Shown here in pieces: positions 1-7,775 of a DNA stretch of 64,000 nt. Within the stretch, counting starts at the first letter, position 1. Every line of letters starts with the position of its first letter. The translations under genes were made by a program, and so were the position numbers. The stretch comes from Hoeflea_A sp965228435 (GTDB lineage: Bacteria > Pseudomonadota > Alphaproteobacteria > Rhizobiales > Rhizobiaceae): the NCBI GenBank assembly GCA_965228435.1, contig OZ245818.1, positions 2,542,001 to 2,606,000 on the forward strand, given 5' to 3'. The notes beneath the pieces were generated by a model, which saw nothing but the letters and a program-made list of their open reading frames with translations, made no database searches and had not been told where the DNA came from.

Positions 1-2
1 CC

Positions 3-422
3 AGAGGCGATTTAGTGATGTCGACCGCATGGTCAGGCCAAATTGACGATGCAAAAAAGCAGGGAGCCGAATTGGCGACCACGCCGGAATTCATGTTGGT
101 GGAATATCAATATCTGGCGGTTCCCTCGGGACTGGAACGTCCTGATCTGGCGAGTTCCTTCGTTGCGCACGCTGCAAGTGCCGAGGGACTTCAGGCCATG
201 TATCGAGGGTTTCAGGGGCGGCTTTCCGTGCCATCTGAAGCGATCGACCGGTCCGACATCATCACGGTTCAAGCCTGCGCAGGTGAACAATGTCCTTGCG
301 AAGGTGGTGGCTGCAGCCCCAATTGCTGCAAAAACTCCATGGGACACTTCGAGATTGATCCGACGTTCTGGAACTTAAACTCCAGGCCGTTGACCGAGCG
401 CTTCAAGGCTTGGCAGCAATGA
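3..422 (+). CDS. ABC transporter substrate-binding protein (PotD/PotF-like), 3' part
   Basis: The reading frame is open at the left edge, so only the C-terminal ~139 residues are present. The segment MSTAWSGQ followed by an E-Y-x-Y-L-A-V-P-S-G block resembles the spermidine/putrescine-type binding-protein fold, in which a periplasmic protein delivers polyamines or related solutes to an ABC importer. The end (IDPTFW, then LTERFKAW) matches the usual last helix of this family. One odd stretch lies between them: six cysteines within about 18 residues (around positions 276-332), which is unusual for such proteins and might be a metal site or a local reading-frame anomaly. The stop overlaps the next ATG by four bases, so the two genes are translationally coupled. 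The family assignment is an inference from motifs. Confidence 0.6.
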   Translation, partial: RGDLVMSTAWSGQIDDAKKQGAELATTPEFMLVEYQYLAVPSGLERPDLASSFVAHAASAEGLQAMYRGFQGRLSVPSEAIDRSDIITVQACAGEQCPCEGGGCSPNCCKNSMGHFEIDPTFWNLNSRPLTERFKAWQQ

Positions 423-1126
423 ACCGGACCAGGAACCGAAGAATCCGATTGGGGGCCCGTCGATCATCCAATCGCAATCTTGGTAAGGAAGGTTGGTTCA
501 ATCGACACGACGGCACAATCAAGCTGCTACTTGCAGTCGTTGGCGTTTTGGTTGGGGTGAACGAATATCTGAAGCGTCAACACGACGGACGGATCCAACG
601 CAGCCTTGGAATTTATGAAAGATACCAGGCCAATGAAGTTCTCAAGGCCCGTCTAGGCATAGACCAGGTCTGGAACAATGAAGGCTTCTGGCAAGAACTG
701 AAAAAACGGCAGGACCAAGAAGGCAATCTAAAATTTGAGAATTTGCATGACCTTGCCAGGACGGTAACCCGGACCAGAGACAACGTAGATAACCTCTTCG
801 TGATCTGGTCGATCTCTTCCGAAGCGAGCTTGTGCTTGAGTCGCAGACAATGCGACCAGGCTACGGTTTGCCAGATGTTTTGGCACGAAACGCAAAAATA
901 TTACTACTTTTTCGAACCATATTTCGATGCGAGAAATGTCGCGTGGGATGAGACTGTCCAAAATCGGGAGGCGATTTCCAACGCGGTCCTGGAGGCGCAC
1001 TGCGGAAACCGATTATTCCTCAATCTGAACGCCGCCTGCAATGCGGAAGAAGGCCCTTTCTGCAATATTTCCAAGCGGACGAGACGGTACTTTCACGAGA
1101 TTTTCAATCTTCCGGTCGGCGTGTGA
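419..1126 (+). CDS. hypothetical membrane-anchored protein
   Basis: This encodes about 235 residues. The ATG at 419 is chosen because it forms an ATGA overlap with the preceding solute-binding gene. After a basic N-terminus (several Arg in the first 25 residues) there is one hydrophobic segment (IKLLLAVVGVLVGV, about residues 35-50), followed by a soluble domain with many aromatic and charged residues and six or seven Cys. This suggests a single-pass inner-membrane protein, with the large domain probably outside the cytoplasm or partly oxidised. I do not recognise the family. The base composition is lower in GC than the genes from 1.3 kb on, which suggests acquired DNA. Coupling to the transporter gene suggests a shared transcript, but the role is unknown. 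Confidence 0.55.
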   Translation: MNRTRNRRIRLGARRSSNRNLGKEGWFNRHDGTIKLLLAVVGVLVGVNEYLKRQHDGRIQRSLGIYERYQANEVLKARLGIDQVWNNEGFWQELKKRQDQEGNLKFENLHDLARTVTRTRDNVDNLFVIWSISSEASLCLSRRQCDQATVCQMFWHETQKYYYFFEPYFDARNVAWDETVQNREAISNAVLEAHCGNRLFLNLNAACNAEEGPFCNISKRTRRYFHEIFNLPVGV

Positions 1127-1276
1127 GGGGCACCGCCGACCATTGGCGACGTGATATCGGCCAAGGCTTGGATCAGCTCACCTCGTTGCCAGACGCAGCC
1201 TCCAAAACCCGCCCATATATCAGCCCGTGACAGTTTGTTACCGGCCACGCCCGCTTTGAATGCTACGCTTTTAGAA

Positions 1277-1290
1277 ACCCCGATCGGGGT
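1277..1290. promoter_or_regulatory. 14-bp perfect palindrome upstream of the metalloprotease gene
   Basis: ACCCCGATCGGGGT is self-complementary and lies about 40 bases before the ATG at 1330. It could be an operator or a small hairpin in the leader. The rest of the 1127-1329 gap holds nothing else I can name. Confidence 0.3.
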
Positions 1291-1329
1291 GGGGCAAATG
1301 GCCGACGGGGCCTGATTGAGGAGTCTGAT

Positions 1330-4300
1330 ATGGCTTTGCCCCTGCGTGCCCTTGCCGTGATTGTTCCGTTTTTGAGCGTGCCCGCGTTGGCGCAGGAGTG
1401 TCTGGTCTCGGCCGACCGGACGAGCTGTGAAGGGACGGATTGTCTGCCGAATTTGGAGGATAGCAGCACCAGCGGGCTGTTTGCCTCGGCCTCCGTCGAT
1501 CTCGACAACCGGCGGGCGCGGGTGCATGCGGACCAGGCCGCCAACAACCGGGCGACCGCCGTGATCGGCTATCATTTCCGCTCCGCCTACACGATGGACG
1601 TCGATTTCGTGATGAATGCCGCCATTCTGGGCGTCATCCAGGGCGGCGTCGCAGGCACGTTCGGCCAGGTTTCGGTGCATGCGGGCCTGCGCAATCTCAG
1701 CGACGGCACGGTCGACGAGGAGGAGGTGTTCTTCGAGCGCGAGAACGATTCGCAGGTCACCGTGATCCCGCAGAACCCGCTGGACGGTCCGGCCCGCGTA
1801 TTCTCCGCGGCCCTCGAACAGGGCGACGAATACGAGCTCTATTTCCGCATCCAGGCGCGCTCGCGCGGCGCCTTCGGCAATTCCGATTTCCGCACCGGCG
1901 CGCGTGGCCTGACCTTCACCAATCTGCAGATCACCTTCCCGCTGGACGATTCTGACGGCGACGGGCTTTACGACACCTGGGAGACCGACGGCATTCCCGG
2001 CTGCGAGGTCGACGAGATCCTGCTCGACCTGGCGAGCCTCGGCGCCGACCCCGACAAGAAGGACATCTTCATCGAATATGACTGGCTGCCCGGCCGCGAC
2101 CCGGTGCCGAGCACCATCCAGGCGGTCAAGGACGCCTTCGCCGCGGCCCCCGGTGATGCCGGTGGTATCGACAATCCGGATGGCTCCGATGGCATCAATA
2201 TCTGGATCGACACGGGCAATGCCGCCACCGGCGACGATCTTGGCGGGGGCAACCAGATCCCGCTCGGCGACGTGCCCAACGGCGTCAGTGTCGGCAAGCT
2301 CGGCGGCGACGCCGATGCCGATGGCGTGGCCGATTTCTACCAGGTGAAGGCGGAAAATTTCGACTTCAACCGGCAATGGGCCTTCCACTATGTCATCGGC
2401 GGACCGAGCGGCACGGTCGAACAGGGCGCGGGCCCCGGCTCCTGCAGCGACGGCATCGACAATGACGGCGACGAGCTGGTTGACAATGACGACTCGGGCG
2501 ACTGTTTCCGCAATTCCCAGGCGGAGCTGGGCGGCAATGATTTCTTCCTCAGCGTGCCCGGCGCCGGCCTCTTCATGCATGAGCTCGGCCACAATCTGAA
2601 CCTGCGCCATGGCGGCTTCGAAAACCGCAACTGCAAGCCCAACTACATCAGCGTGATGAACTATTCGTTCCAGAACGGCATCCCGCAGGACACCAATCCC
2701 GGACAGGACACGCTGGGTGACGGCATACTGGATTTCCGCATCATCGACTATTCGCCGCCACGCCTTCCGGGCGGCGGCCGCGCCGCCGTGCCGACCGTGG
2801 AGCTGGACGAGATCGCCGAGGACGGGCTCAACGGCGACGGCCTCGACGAGACCGTCATTCTCGACCCGACCGACACGGAAAACATGACCGCCTTCGTCGA
2901 TGGCGCCAGCAACGTGCGCACCATGGTGCTCGACGGTCGGCTGGACTGGAGCGGCGACGATATCCCGCCGGCAATCCCCGACGACACCGGCGTCACCGCC
3001 AATGTCAATTCCGGGCCGGCCTCGGCCTGCGCCAGCAACCCGCTCAATGTCACGCCGCACCAGCCGCATGACGACTGGGCCGTGGTGCAGCTCAACTTCC
3101 TGCAATATGGCGATGCGCTCGACGGACCGGTCGACCCGACGACCGAGCCGGAGCCTTCGGAAGAGGACCTGGCGGACCTGCTGGAGCGGCTTTACACCAC
3201 GGATCTCGCGATCACCAAGACCATCGCCCCCAATCCGCAGATCGCCGGGCAGGAGGTGGAGATCGCCATCGCGGTGGAGAATGTCGGGCCGAACCACACG
3301 CTGCAGGCGCTGGTCACCGACGCCTTCCCGGAAGAGCTCACCCCGGTGAGCCTGCCGGATGCCTGCTCGGCCGATGCCATGAACGTGGTGACCTGCGACC
3401 TCGGCCGGGTGCGCAGCGGCGACACGGCGGACATCACCTTGCGCGCCCGCATCAACCGGGCGATCGCCTGTGAGGACGGCCGTGATTTCGTCTCCGTTTC
3501 CAACACCGCCGAGGTGGCGAACGGCGCCGGCTTCGACACCAATCCGCGCAATGACAGCGACACGGCGCGGCTGGAGGTGATCTGCCTGCGGTTCGAATAT
3601 GCGGCGAAATTCGTCTGCGGCGACGGGCGCGAGAACCAGTCGATCCCGGCGGTGCCCGGCCTCTACGAGACCATCGTCAACGTGCACAATTTCCAGAACC
3701 GTGAGATGCCTTTCTTCAAGAAGCTGGCGCTGGCCTTCCCGCCGCGCGAACAGCAGGCCGGCACCATCCTGCCCATCGGCATCGACCGGCTGGGTGTCGA
3801 TGAAGCGCTGAAGGCCGATTGCGATGATCTGCGCGAGCGGCTGCGCGGCGACCTGCCGGACGACGGCTTTTTCGAGGGCTACCTGGTCGTGCAATCGCCG
3901 CGCCGCCTCGATGTCGACGCCGTCTTCACAGCCGGTCTGCAGGACGGTGTGCGCAGCGTGCATGTCGAGGAAGTCACCGAGCGCGACATGCGCACCGCGC
4001 TGTCGATCGAAAAGCGCGCCGATGTGATCGAGGTGCCGCTGCCGGAATTCGGCGCGGCGCAGTTCCGCGCCTTCCTGGTGCTCTACACGGTCGACGTGGT
4101 CAATGGCGGCATCGCGGCCGAAAACGTCGAGATCAATGACCGCGTTTCGCTTGGCCTGCTCGGGCCGGTAGCCGGGGCTTTCCTGGTGCCGGAGGTGCCG
4201 TTCGAGATCCCGCCCGGCGCCAGCCGCGACCCGGTGCAGTTCACGCCGTTCCCGCCGGCCGCCGAATTCACGGTGACGCTGCCGGAACTGGCGGCCGATG

Positions 4301-4464
4301 CCGGTGCGCAGATCCGCTTCTGGGCGGTGGTGCTGACCTACAGGTTCGACAGCGGCGGCGACACCACCACCTTCCTGATCAACCGCGCCGAGGTGACGGC
4401 CGGAGGGTCCGACACCAACGCGGCCGACAACATGGTCGAGATCTACACGATCCTGGTTCCCTGA
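1330..4464 (+). CDS. secreted metzincin-like protein with DUF11-type repeats
   Basis: This encodes 1044 residues, with a clear Sec signal peptide (MALPLRALAVIVPFLSVPALA, cleaved before QE). A lectin-like or unknown N-terminal region is followed near residue 205 by Asp-rich DSDGDGLYDTW segments typical of calcium-binding thrombospondin-3-like loops. Near residue 417 is MHELGHNLNLRHGG, a zinc-binding HExxHxxxxxH motif with metzincin spacing but Asn instead of the usual Gly. A second Asp-rich loop (SDGIDNDGDE) precedes the catalytic motif. The C-terminal half (from about residue 625) contains DUF11-like beta-sandwich repeats (ITKTIAPNPQIAGQEV and further). The product is probably an exported or surface peptidase of unknown substrate. 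A good Shine-Dalgarno (GAGGAG) precedes the ATG. It is probably cotranscribed with the 91-residue gene 11 bases downstream. Confidence 0.75.
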   Translation: MALPLRALAVIVPFLSVPALAQECLVSADRTSCEGTDCLPNLEDSSTSGLFASASVDLDNRRARVHADQAANNRATAVIGYHFRSAYTMDVDFVMNAAILGVIQGGVAGTFGQVSVHAGLRNLSDGTVDEEEVFFERENDSQVTVIPQNPLDGPARVFSAALEQGDEYELYFRIQARSRGAFGNSDFRTGARGLTFTNLQITFPLDDSDGDGLYDTWETDGIPGCEVDEILLDLASLGADPDKKDIFIEYDWLPGRDPVPSTIQAVKDAFAAAPGDAGGIDNPDGSDGINIWIDTGNAATGDDLGGGNQIPLGDVPNGVSVGKLGGDADADGVADFYQVKAENFDFNRQWAFHYVIGGPSGTVEQGAGPGSCSDGIDNDGDELVDNDDSGDCFRNSQAELGGNDFFLSVPGAGLFMHELGHNLNLRHGGFENRNCKPNYISVMNYSFQNGIPQDTNPGQDTLGDGILDFRIIDYSPPRLPGGGRAAVPTVELDEIAEDGLNGDGLDETVILDPTDTENMTAFVDGASNVRTMVLDGRLDWSGDDIPPAIPDDTGVTANVNSGPASACASNPLNVTPHQPHDDWAVVQLNFLQYGDALDGPVDPTTEPEPSEEDLADLLERLYTTDLAITKTIAPNPQIAGQEVEIAIAVENVGPNHTLQALVTDAFPEELTPVSLPDACSADAMNVVTCDLGRVRSGDTADITLRARINRAIACEDGRDFVSVSNTAEVANGAGFDTNPRNDSDTARLEVICLRFEYAAKFVCGDGRENQSIPAVPGLYETIVNVHNFQNREMPFFKKLALAFPPREQQAGTILPIGIDRLGVDEALKADCDDLRERLRGDLPDDGFFEGYLVVQSPRRLDVDAVFTAGLQDGVRSVHVEEVTERDMRTALSIEKRADVIEVPLPEFGAAQFRAFLVLYTVDVVNGGIAAENVEINDRVSLGLLGPVAGAFLVPEVPFEIPPGASRDPVQFTPFPPAAEFTVTLPELAADAGAQIRFWAVVLTYRFDSGGDTTTFLINRAEVTAGGSDTNAADNMVEIYTILVP

Positions 4465-4475
4465 GGAGTGCTGAG

Positions 4476-4751
4476 ATGCGAGCCTTGCCCCTTCGTCCTG
4501 CCCTGGCCCTCGCGCTGGCCGCCCTGCCGACACTCGCCATGGCCCAACAGGTCACGCAGCCGGACACCGCCTGCCTGAGCCTGATGGCGCCGCTGGAGCG
4601 CCAGTTGAAGGAGGCCAAGCCGCGGCTCGACCAGGCCGGCAATCCGAAGAACCGCGAGGCGGTGCAATCGCGCCTGCTGTTCGAGCTTCTGAAAGGCGAG
4701 GACAAGACGCTAGCGCGCATGCTGACATGCCTGGCGGCGCAGCGGCGGTGA
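4476..4751 (+). CDS. small secreted protein, partner of the metalloprotease
   Basis: This encodes 91 residues with a strong signal peptide (RALPLRPALALALAALPTLAMA, cut before QQ). The mature part is about 68 residues, predicted mostly helical, with two Cys near its ends (CLSLM and LTCLAAQ) that could form one disulfide. The start is set by a GAGGAG site seven bases upstream, the same style as the large gene before it. The 11-bp gap makes an operon likely. I do not recognise the family. A periplasmic chaperone, inhibitor or accessory factor for the preceding metalloprotease is a guess based only on gene order. Confidence 0.65.
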   Translation: MRALPLRPALALALAALPTLAMAQQVTQPDTACLSLMAPLERQLKEAKPRLDQAGNPKNREAVQSRLLFELLKGEDKTLARMLTCLAAQRR

Positions 4752-4758
4752 ACCGGCC

Positions 4759-5640
4759 TTAAGCGTCCAGGAACCGGGTGATCCCGGCAAGCTTGTCGGG
4801 ATTTCGCATGAGATAGATCCAGGCGATCCGGCCGTCCTCGCCCGGCGTGACCGATATGACGGAGTCGAGCTGACCCGATTGCAGGATCAGCGCGGCCGGT
4901 CTGCCGTTCAGCACCGTATCGCGGATGGTCCAGCCCTGTTCTTTCCCTCTCTTTGCGGCCAACGCACCAAAGACCTGCATGATCTCGCGATCGCCCACCA
5001 GCGGGCGCCGTGCGGCGGTTTTTTTGGCCCCGCCATCGGTGATCGCCACCGTTTCAGGTGTCAGCAGGTCGAGCGCCGTGGCGAAATCCTCGGCCATGAC
5101 CGCCATGAAAAACCGCTGGCTCAGCGCGGCGACGTCTTCAGGCGCGGCGTCGAACCGCGGTCCTGTTTCCTGGATCTTCTTCTGCGAACGGCTGACGAGC
5201 TGGCGGCAGGCGCCTTCCGTCGTCCCGAGCGTTGCCGCAATTTCCGCATAGCTGGCGTCGAAGGCTTCACGCAGGATGAAGGCCGCCCGTTCCCGTTCGT
5301 TCAGACGCTCCATGGCCCACAGCAGCGCCAGCTCGCATTCCTGGGCCAGCTCGAAGCCGGTCTCGAGCCCGCCGGTCTGCATGAGCGGTTCCGGCAGCCA
5401 GGGGCCGACATAGACCTCGCGGCTACGCCGGGCCTTGCGCAGAGTGCTGATGGCGATGTTGGTGGCGACGCGGCGAAGCCAGGCCGACGGATTCCGGATC
5501 TGGCTCTTGTCGGCCGCCGCCCATTTCAGCCACGTCTCCTGCACCGCATCCTCCGCACCGGATCGCTCGCCCAGCATGCGATAGCAGAGCGCGGTCAGGG
5601 TGACCCGTTCGGCTTCAAAAATCTCGGTATGGACCGTCAT
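4759..5640 (-). CDS. ECF41-family RNA polymerase sigma factor
   Basis: This encodes 293 residues. Region sigma-2 spans about residues 10-75 (AEDAVQETWLKW), then the linker motif GPWLPEPL that marks ECF41 sigmas. Sigma-4 covers about residues 115-165 with its helix-turn-helix, and a SnoaL-like (NTF2-fold) C-terminal extension covers about residues 180-290. The extension carries a TDGGAKK motif corresponding to the conserved DGGGK of the family. In ECF41 proteins the extension takes the place of an anti-sigma factor and tunes activity (established for the family). It is the last gene of a three-gene operon with an AhpD/CMD-like protein, the partner typical of ECF41. It is probably autoregulated from the promoter at 6590-6616. 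Confidence 0.9.
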   Translation of the reverse strand: MTVHTEIFEAERVTLTALCYRMLGERSGAEDAVQETWLKWAAADKSQIRNPSAWLRRVATNIAISTLRKARRSREVYVGPWLPEPLMQTGGLETGFELAQECELALLWAMERLNERERAAFILREAFDASYAEIAATLGTTEGACRQLVSRSQKKIQETGPRFDAAPEDVAALSQRFFMAVMAEDFATALDLLTPETVAITDGGAKKTAARRPLVGDREIMQVFGALAAKRGKEQGWTIRDTVLNGRPAALILQSGQLDSVISVTPGEDGRIAWIYLMRNPDKLAGITRFLDA

Positions 5641-5650
5641 TGCGCACGTT

Positions 5651-6172
5651 CTACTTCCCGACGCTCAAAACTCTGCAGGCATGGCCGTAGCCCAGGCCCC
5701 GTTTCAATACCGGGTACATGCGCCCGCTGGAAGCGGCAAAGGACGCCGCCGTCACCGCCGCCGGACCATGGCGGGTTTCGATCTCGGTGCGCAGGGTGTC
5801 CAGCTCCGGATCGTCGGCGATGGCCGCCTGGGCAAAGCGGAAACCGAGGCCGACATCGCCGGCCTCTTCCGCCCTGCCCTGAATGCACAGCGCCAGCCTG
5901 CCAGTCGGAACACCCGCCTCGATGGCCATGTCGACGACAAGCTGGGCGCAGGGCCCGCAATCGCCATCCAGCGTCGAGCCCAGCAGGGCGCCGGCCCACA
6001 GATTGAGCGCGGGGCCGCGATACTGGCTGATCAGCGGGAAGGCGGTGAGCCGCAGGCCAGCCGAAACCGATGTGTCGGCGATGTGGGCCATGTAGCCGGT
6101 ATCGTAGCGATAGCGGCGCCCGAAACGCCGGTAGCCCGTTTTGAGCAAGGACCTGATCATCGACTCGATCAC
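5651..6172 (-). CDS. AhpD/carboxymuconolactone decarboxylase-like protein
   Basis: This encodes 173 residues from a GTG that overlaps the upstream stop (GTGA); an in-frame ATG at 6160 would give 169. The key feature is the redox-type motif GDCGPCAQ (C-G-P-C), followed by helices ending in KRGLGYGHAC, as in AhpD-like peroxidase-associated proteins. Genes of the carboxymuconolactone decarboxylase/AhpD superfamily are the usual neighbour and target of ECF41 sigmas. Here the sigma starts ten bases downstream. A role in redox or organic hydroperoxide stress is plausible but not shown by the sequence. Confidence 0.75.
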   Translation of the reverse strand: MIESMIRSLLKTGYRRFGRRYRYDTGYMAHIADTSVSAGLRLTAFPLISQYRGPALNLWAGALLGSTLDGDCGPCAQLVVDMAIEAGVPTGRLALCIQGRAEEAGDVGLGFRFAQAAIADDPELDTLRTEIETRHGPAAVTAASFAASSGRMYPVLKRGLGYGHACRVLSVGK

Positions 6173-6555
6173 GACAGGACCTCCTCGTCGCGTAGGCTCA
6201 GCGCCGCGAACAGGGCGGCAAAAGCCGGGATCTGAATGCCGCACAGGTTGACCAGCGCGACCGTGTCGAACGGCGCACCGCGGTGGATCCAGATCCAGAT
6301 ATGAAACAGCGCATGCAGCACCAGCCAGGCGGAGCCGAAAACGGCCAGCGATCGGTCCGCGCGAAGCCCGGCGACCATCAGCGCACCGCCGCTGACCAGA
6401 TAGGCCAGCGCTACATCCCTGGCGAAGTGCATATTGAGCGGGCCGGTGTCCTTCACACCCGGCACCGCCTGGTACCAGAACTGTGTCGCGAACCAGATGA
6501 GGGCCGCCGTCGCCAGCGACAGCAGCCCGACGGCGACAAGAGCAATTTTCGACAT
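6169..6555 (-). CDS. four-helix membrane protein of the ECF41 operon
   Basis: This encodes 128 residues with four predicted transmembrane helices: about residues 3-25 (ALVAVGLLSLATAALIWFAT), 45-65, 72-90 and 100-120. It resembles small DoxX/DUF4345-like integral membrane proteins, but I cannot assign a family firmly. It is the first gene of the operon. A GGGAG Shine-Dalgarno lies six bases upstream of the ATG, inside the right half of an inverted repeat (6559-6588). Its stop overlaps the next start. Confidence 0.65.
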   Translation of the reverse strand: MSKIALVAVGLLSLATAALIWFATQFWYQAVPGVKDTGPLNMHFARDVALAYLVSGGALMVAGLRADRSLAVFGSAWLVLHALFHIWIWIHRGAPFDTVALVNLCGIQIPAFAALFAALSLRDEEVLS

Positions 6556-6558
6556 GTC

Positions 6559-6588
6559 TATCTCCCAAGAGTGAGGTCTCGGGAGATA
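6559..6588 (-). promoter_or_regulatory. inverted repeat covering the ribosome site of the ECF41 operon
   Basis: TATCTCCC (6559-6566) and GGGAGATA (6581-6588) are perfect 8-bp arms around a 14-base loop. Read on the minus strand the downstream arm contains the GGGAG ribosome site of the gene at 6555, and the repeat begins about where transcription from the ECF41-type promoter should start. The mRNA could therefore fold the ribosome site into a hairpin, or the dyad may be an operator. Confidence 0.5.
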
Positions 6589-6589
6589 T

Positions 6590-6616
6590 GACGCCTGACG
6601 GCGGAGATTTGTGACA
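6590..6616 (-). promoter_or_regulatory. ECF41-type promoter
   Basis: On the minus strand TGTCACA (6616-6610) is followed after exactly 16 bases by CGTC (6593-6590). This agrees with the published ECF41 -35/-10 pattern (TGTCACA, 16 bases, CGTC). It lies 35 bases upstream of the first gene of the operon that encodes the ECF41 sigma, which implies autoregulation. Confidence 0.8.
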
Positions 6617-6661
6617 GGCCCGGTTTACGGCCGTCAGTCGCGTCGATTGGGCCGGCGCAGC

Positions 6662-7660
6662 CTAGCCGACCTCGACCATGACCTTGCCGTGGCTTTTGCG
6701 CGGCGCGCGCAGGTATTCCCATGCCTTGGCATAATCCTCCATCGGGAAGACCCGGTCGACATGGGGGCGGATCTGGCCAGATTCGAGGGCCTGATAAACG
6801 AACGCGAGGCCTTTTTTCTTCCACTCGGCGTTCTCGATATAGTTGAACAGCGAATAGGGCTTGAAGGTCGCGTTGGCCTGGTAGAGCTCCATCATCGGCA
6901 GCTCCGGCAGCTTTTCGTCGAGCGTGCCGTAGGTGAACAATTGCGCATCCTTCGCCAGCGCCTTGCTGTACTGGGCGATCATGCCGGCGCCGATGGAATC
7001 GAAAACAGCGTGCACGCCGACGCCGTCGGTGAACTCGTGGATCGCTTCCGCCAGGCCCTCGCCCGTGCCGAAATAGACATGACTGGCGCCGGCCTGCATG
7101 AGATGGTCGCGGTTATACTCAAACCGCGAGGTGCCGATCATGTTGGCGCCGCGCATCTTGCCGATCTGCAGGGCCGAACTGCCCGCGGTGCTGGTGGCGG
7201 CGGTGACCAGGATGTTGACGCCAGGCGCCGCGCCGGCCAATTCGGCGATCGGATAATAGGCGGTCATGAACTGCATCCATATCGACCCAGCCTCGACCGC
7301 GCTCATGCCCTCCGGCGCCCTGGTCAGATAGCGCGCGTCGATCAGCACCGTATCGCCGCTGGCGCCTTTCATGTCGTAGAAATAGGGAAGCGTGCAGTAG
7401 CGCCCGCCCATCTCGATATCCGTCACCCCTTCGCCGATCTGGTCGACAATGCCCACGGCCTCACAGCCGATCCGCGCCGGCAATTCGCTGAAATTAAAGG
7501 AATAGCGACCCTGCATCAGGTCCATGTCGCCCCAGTTCAGAGCAAACGCCTCGACCTTCAGCCGAACCTCCCCCGGCCCCGCATCCTTCGGGGTGTAGTC
7601 CCGCAACTGGAGCCCCGATATGCCGGAATACTCGGTGATGACCCACTCGCGATTGGACAT
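6662..7660 (-). CDS. zinc-independent MDR-family oxidoreductase (quinone reductase-like)
   Basis: This encodes 332 residues. A GroES-like N-terminal half (about residues 1-125, with LNWGDMDLMQGRYSF and the conserved IGCEAVGIV turn) is followed by a Rossmann NADPH domain (VTAATSTAGSSALQIGK, about 150-170) and the family's C-terminal GKVMVEVG strand. Catalytic zinc ligands of classical alcohol dehydrogenases are not evident, so a quinone or enone reductase is likely. It stands alone on the minus strand, with two tandem 20-bp repeats upstream that probably form its operator. Confidence 0.8.
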   Translation of the reverse strand: MSNREWVITEYSGISGLQLRDYTPKDAGPGEVRLKVEAFALNWGDMDLMQGRYSFNFSELPARIGCEAVGIVDQIGEGVTDIEMGGRYCTLPYFYDMKGASGDTVLIDARYLTRAPEGMSAVEAGSIWMQFMTAYYPIAELAGAAPGVNILVTAATSTAGSSALQIGKMRGANMIGTSRFEYNRDHLMQAGASHVYFGTGEGLAEAIHEFTDGVGVHAVFDSIGAGMIAQYSKALAKDAQLFTYGTLDEKLPELPMMELYQANATFKPYSLFNYIENAEWKKKGLAFVYQALESGQIRPHVDRVFPMEDYAKAWEYLRAPRKSHGKVMVEVG

Positions 7661-7705
7661 GGCGCTCGGCTCCCGTGTTGTCGTTTTCGGGTGTCAGTCT
7701 ACGCG

Positions 7706-7749
7706 TTATACAAACTTTATGCAATGTAATTATACAAACTTTATGCAAT
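7706..7749. promoter_or_regulatory. two tandem 20-bp repeats (probable operator pair)
   Basis: TTATACAAACTTTATGCAAT occurs at 7706-7725 and again, identically, at 7730-7749 (24-bp period). Each copy is an imperfect dyad. On the minus strand the block contains TTGCAT and TATAAT-like hexamers, so it overlaps the likely promoter of the oxidoreductase at 7660. No regulator gene is adjacent that obviously matches it. Confidence 0.55.
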
Positions 7750-7775
7750 AATGAGGCGTAACGGCGGCTTGCCGG

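Noticed and set aside
1093..4533. An open frame of about 1146 codons antisense to the secreted metalloprotease gene
   Set aside because: The plus-strand gene has a signal peptide, zinc motif and ribosome site; the antisense frame is a product of high-GC third positions and shows only low-complexity Arg/Ala/Val-rich sequence.
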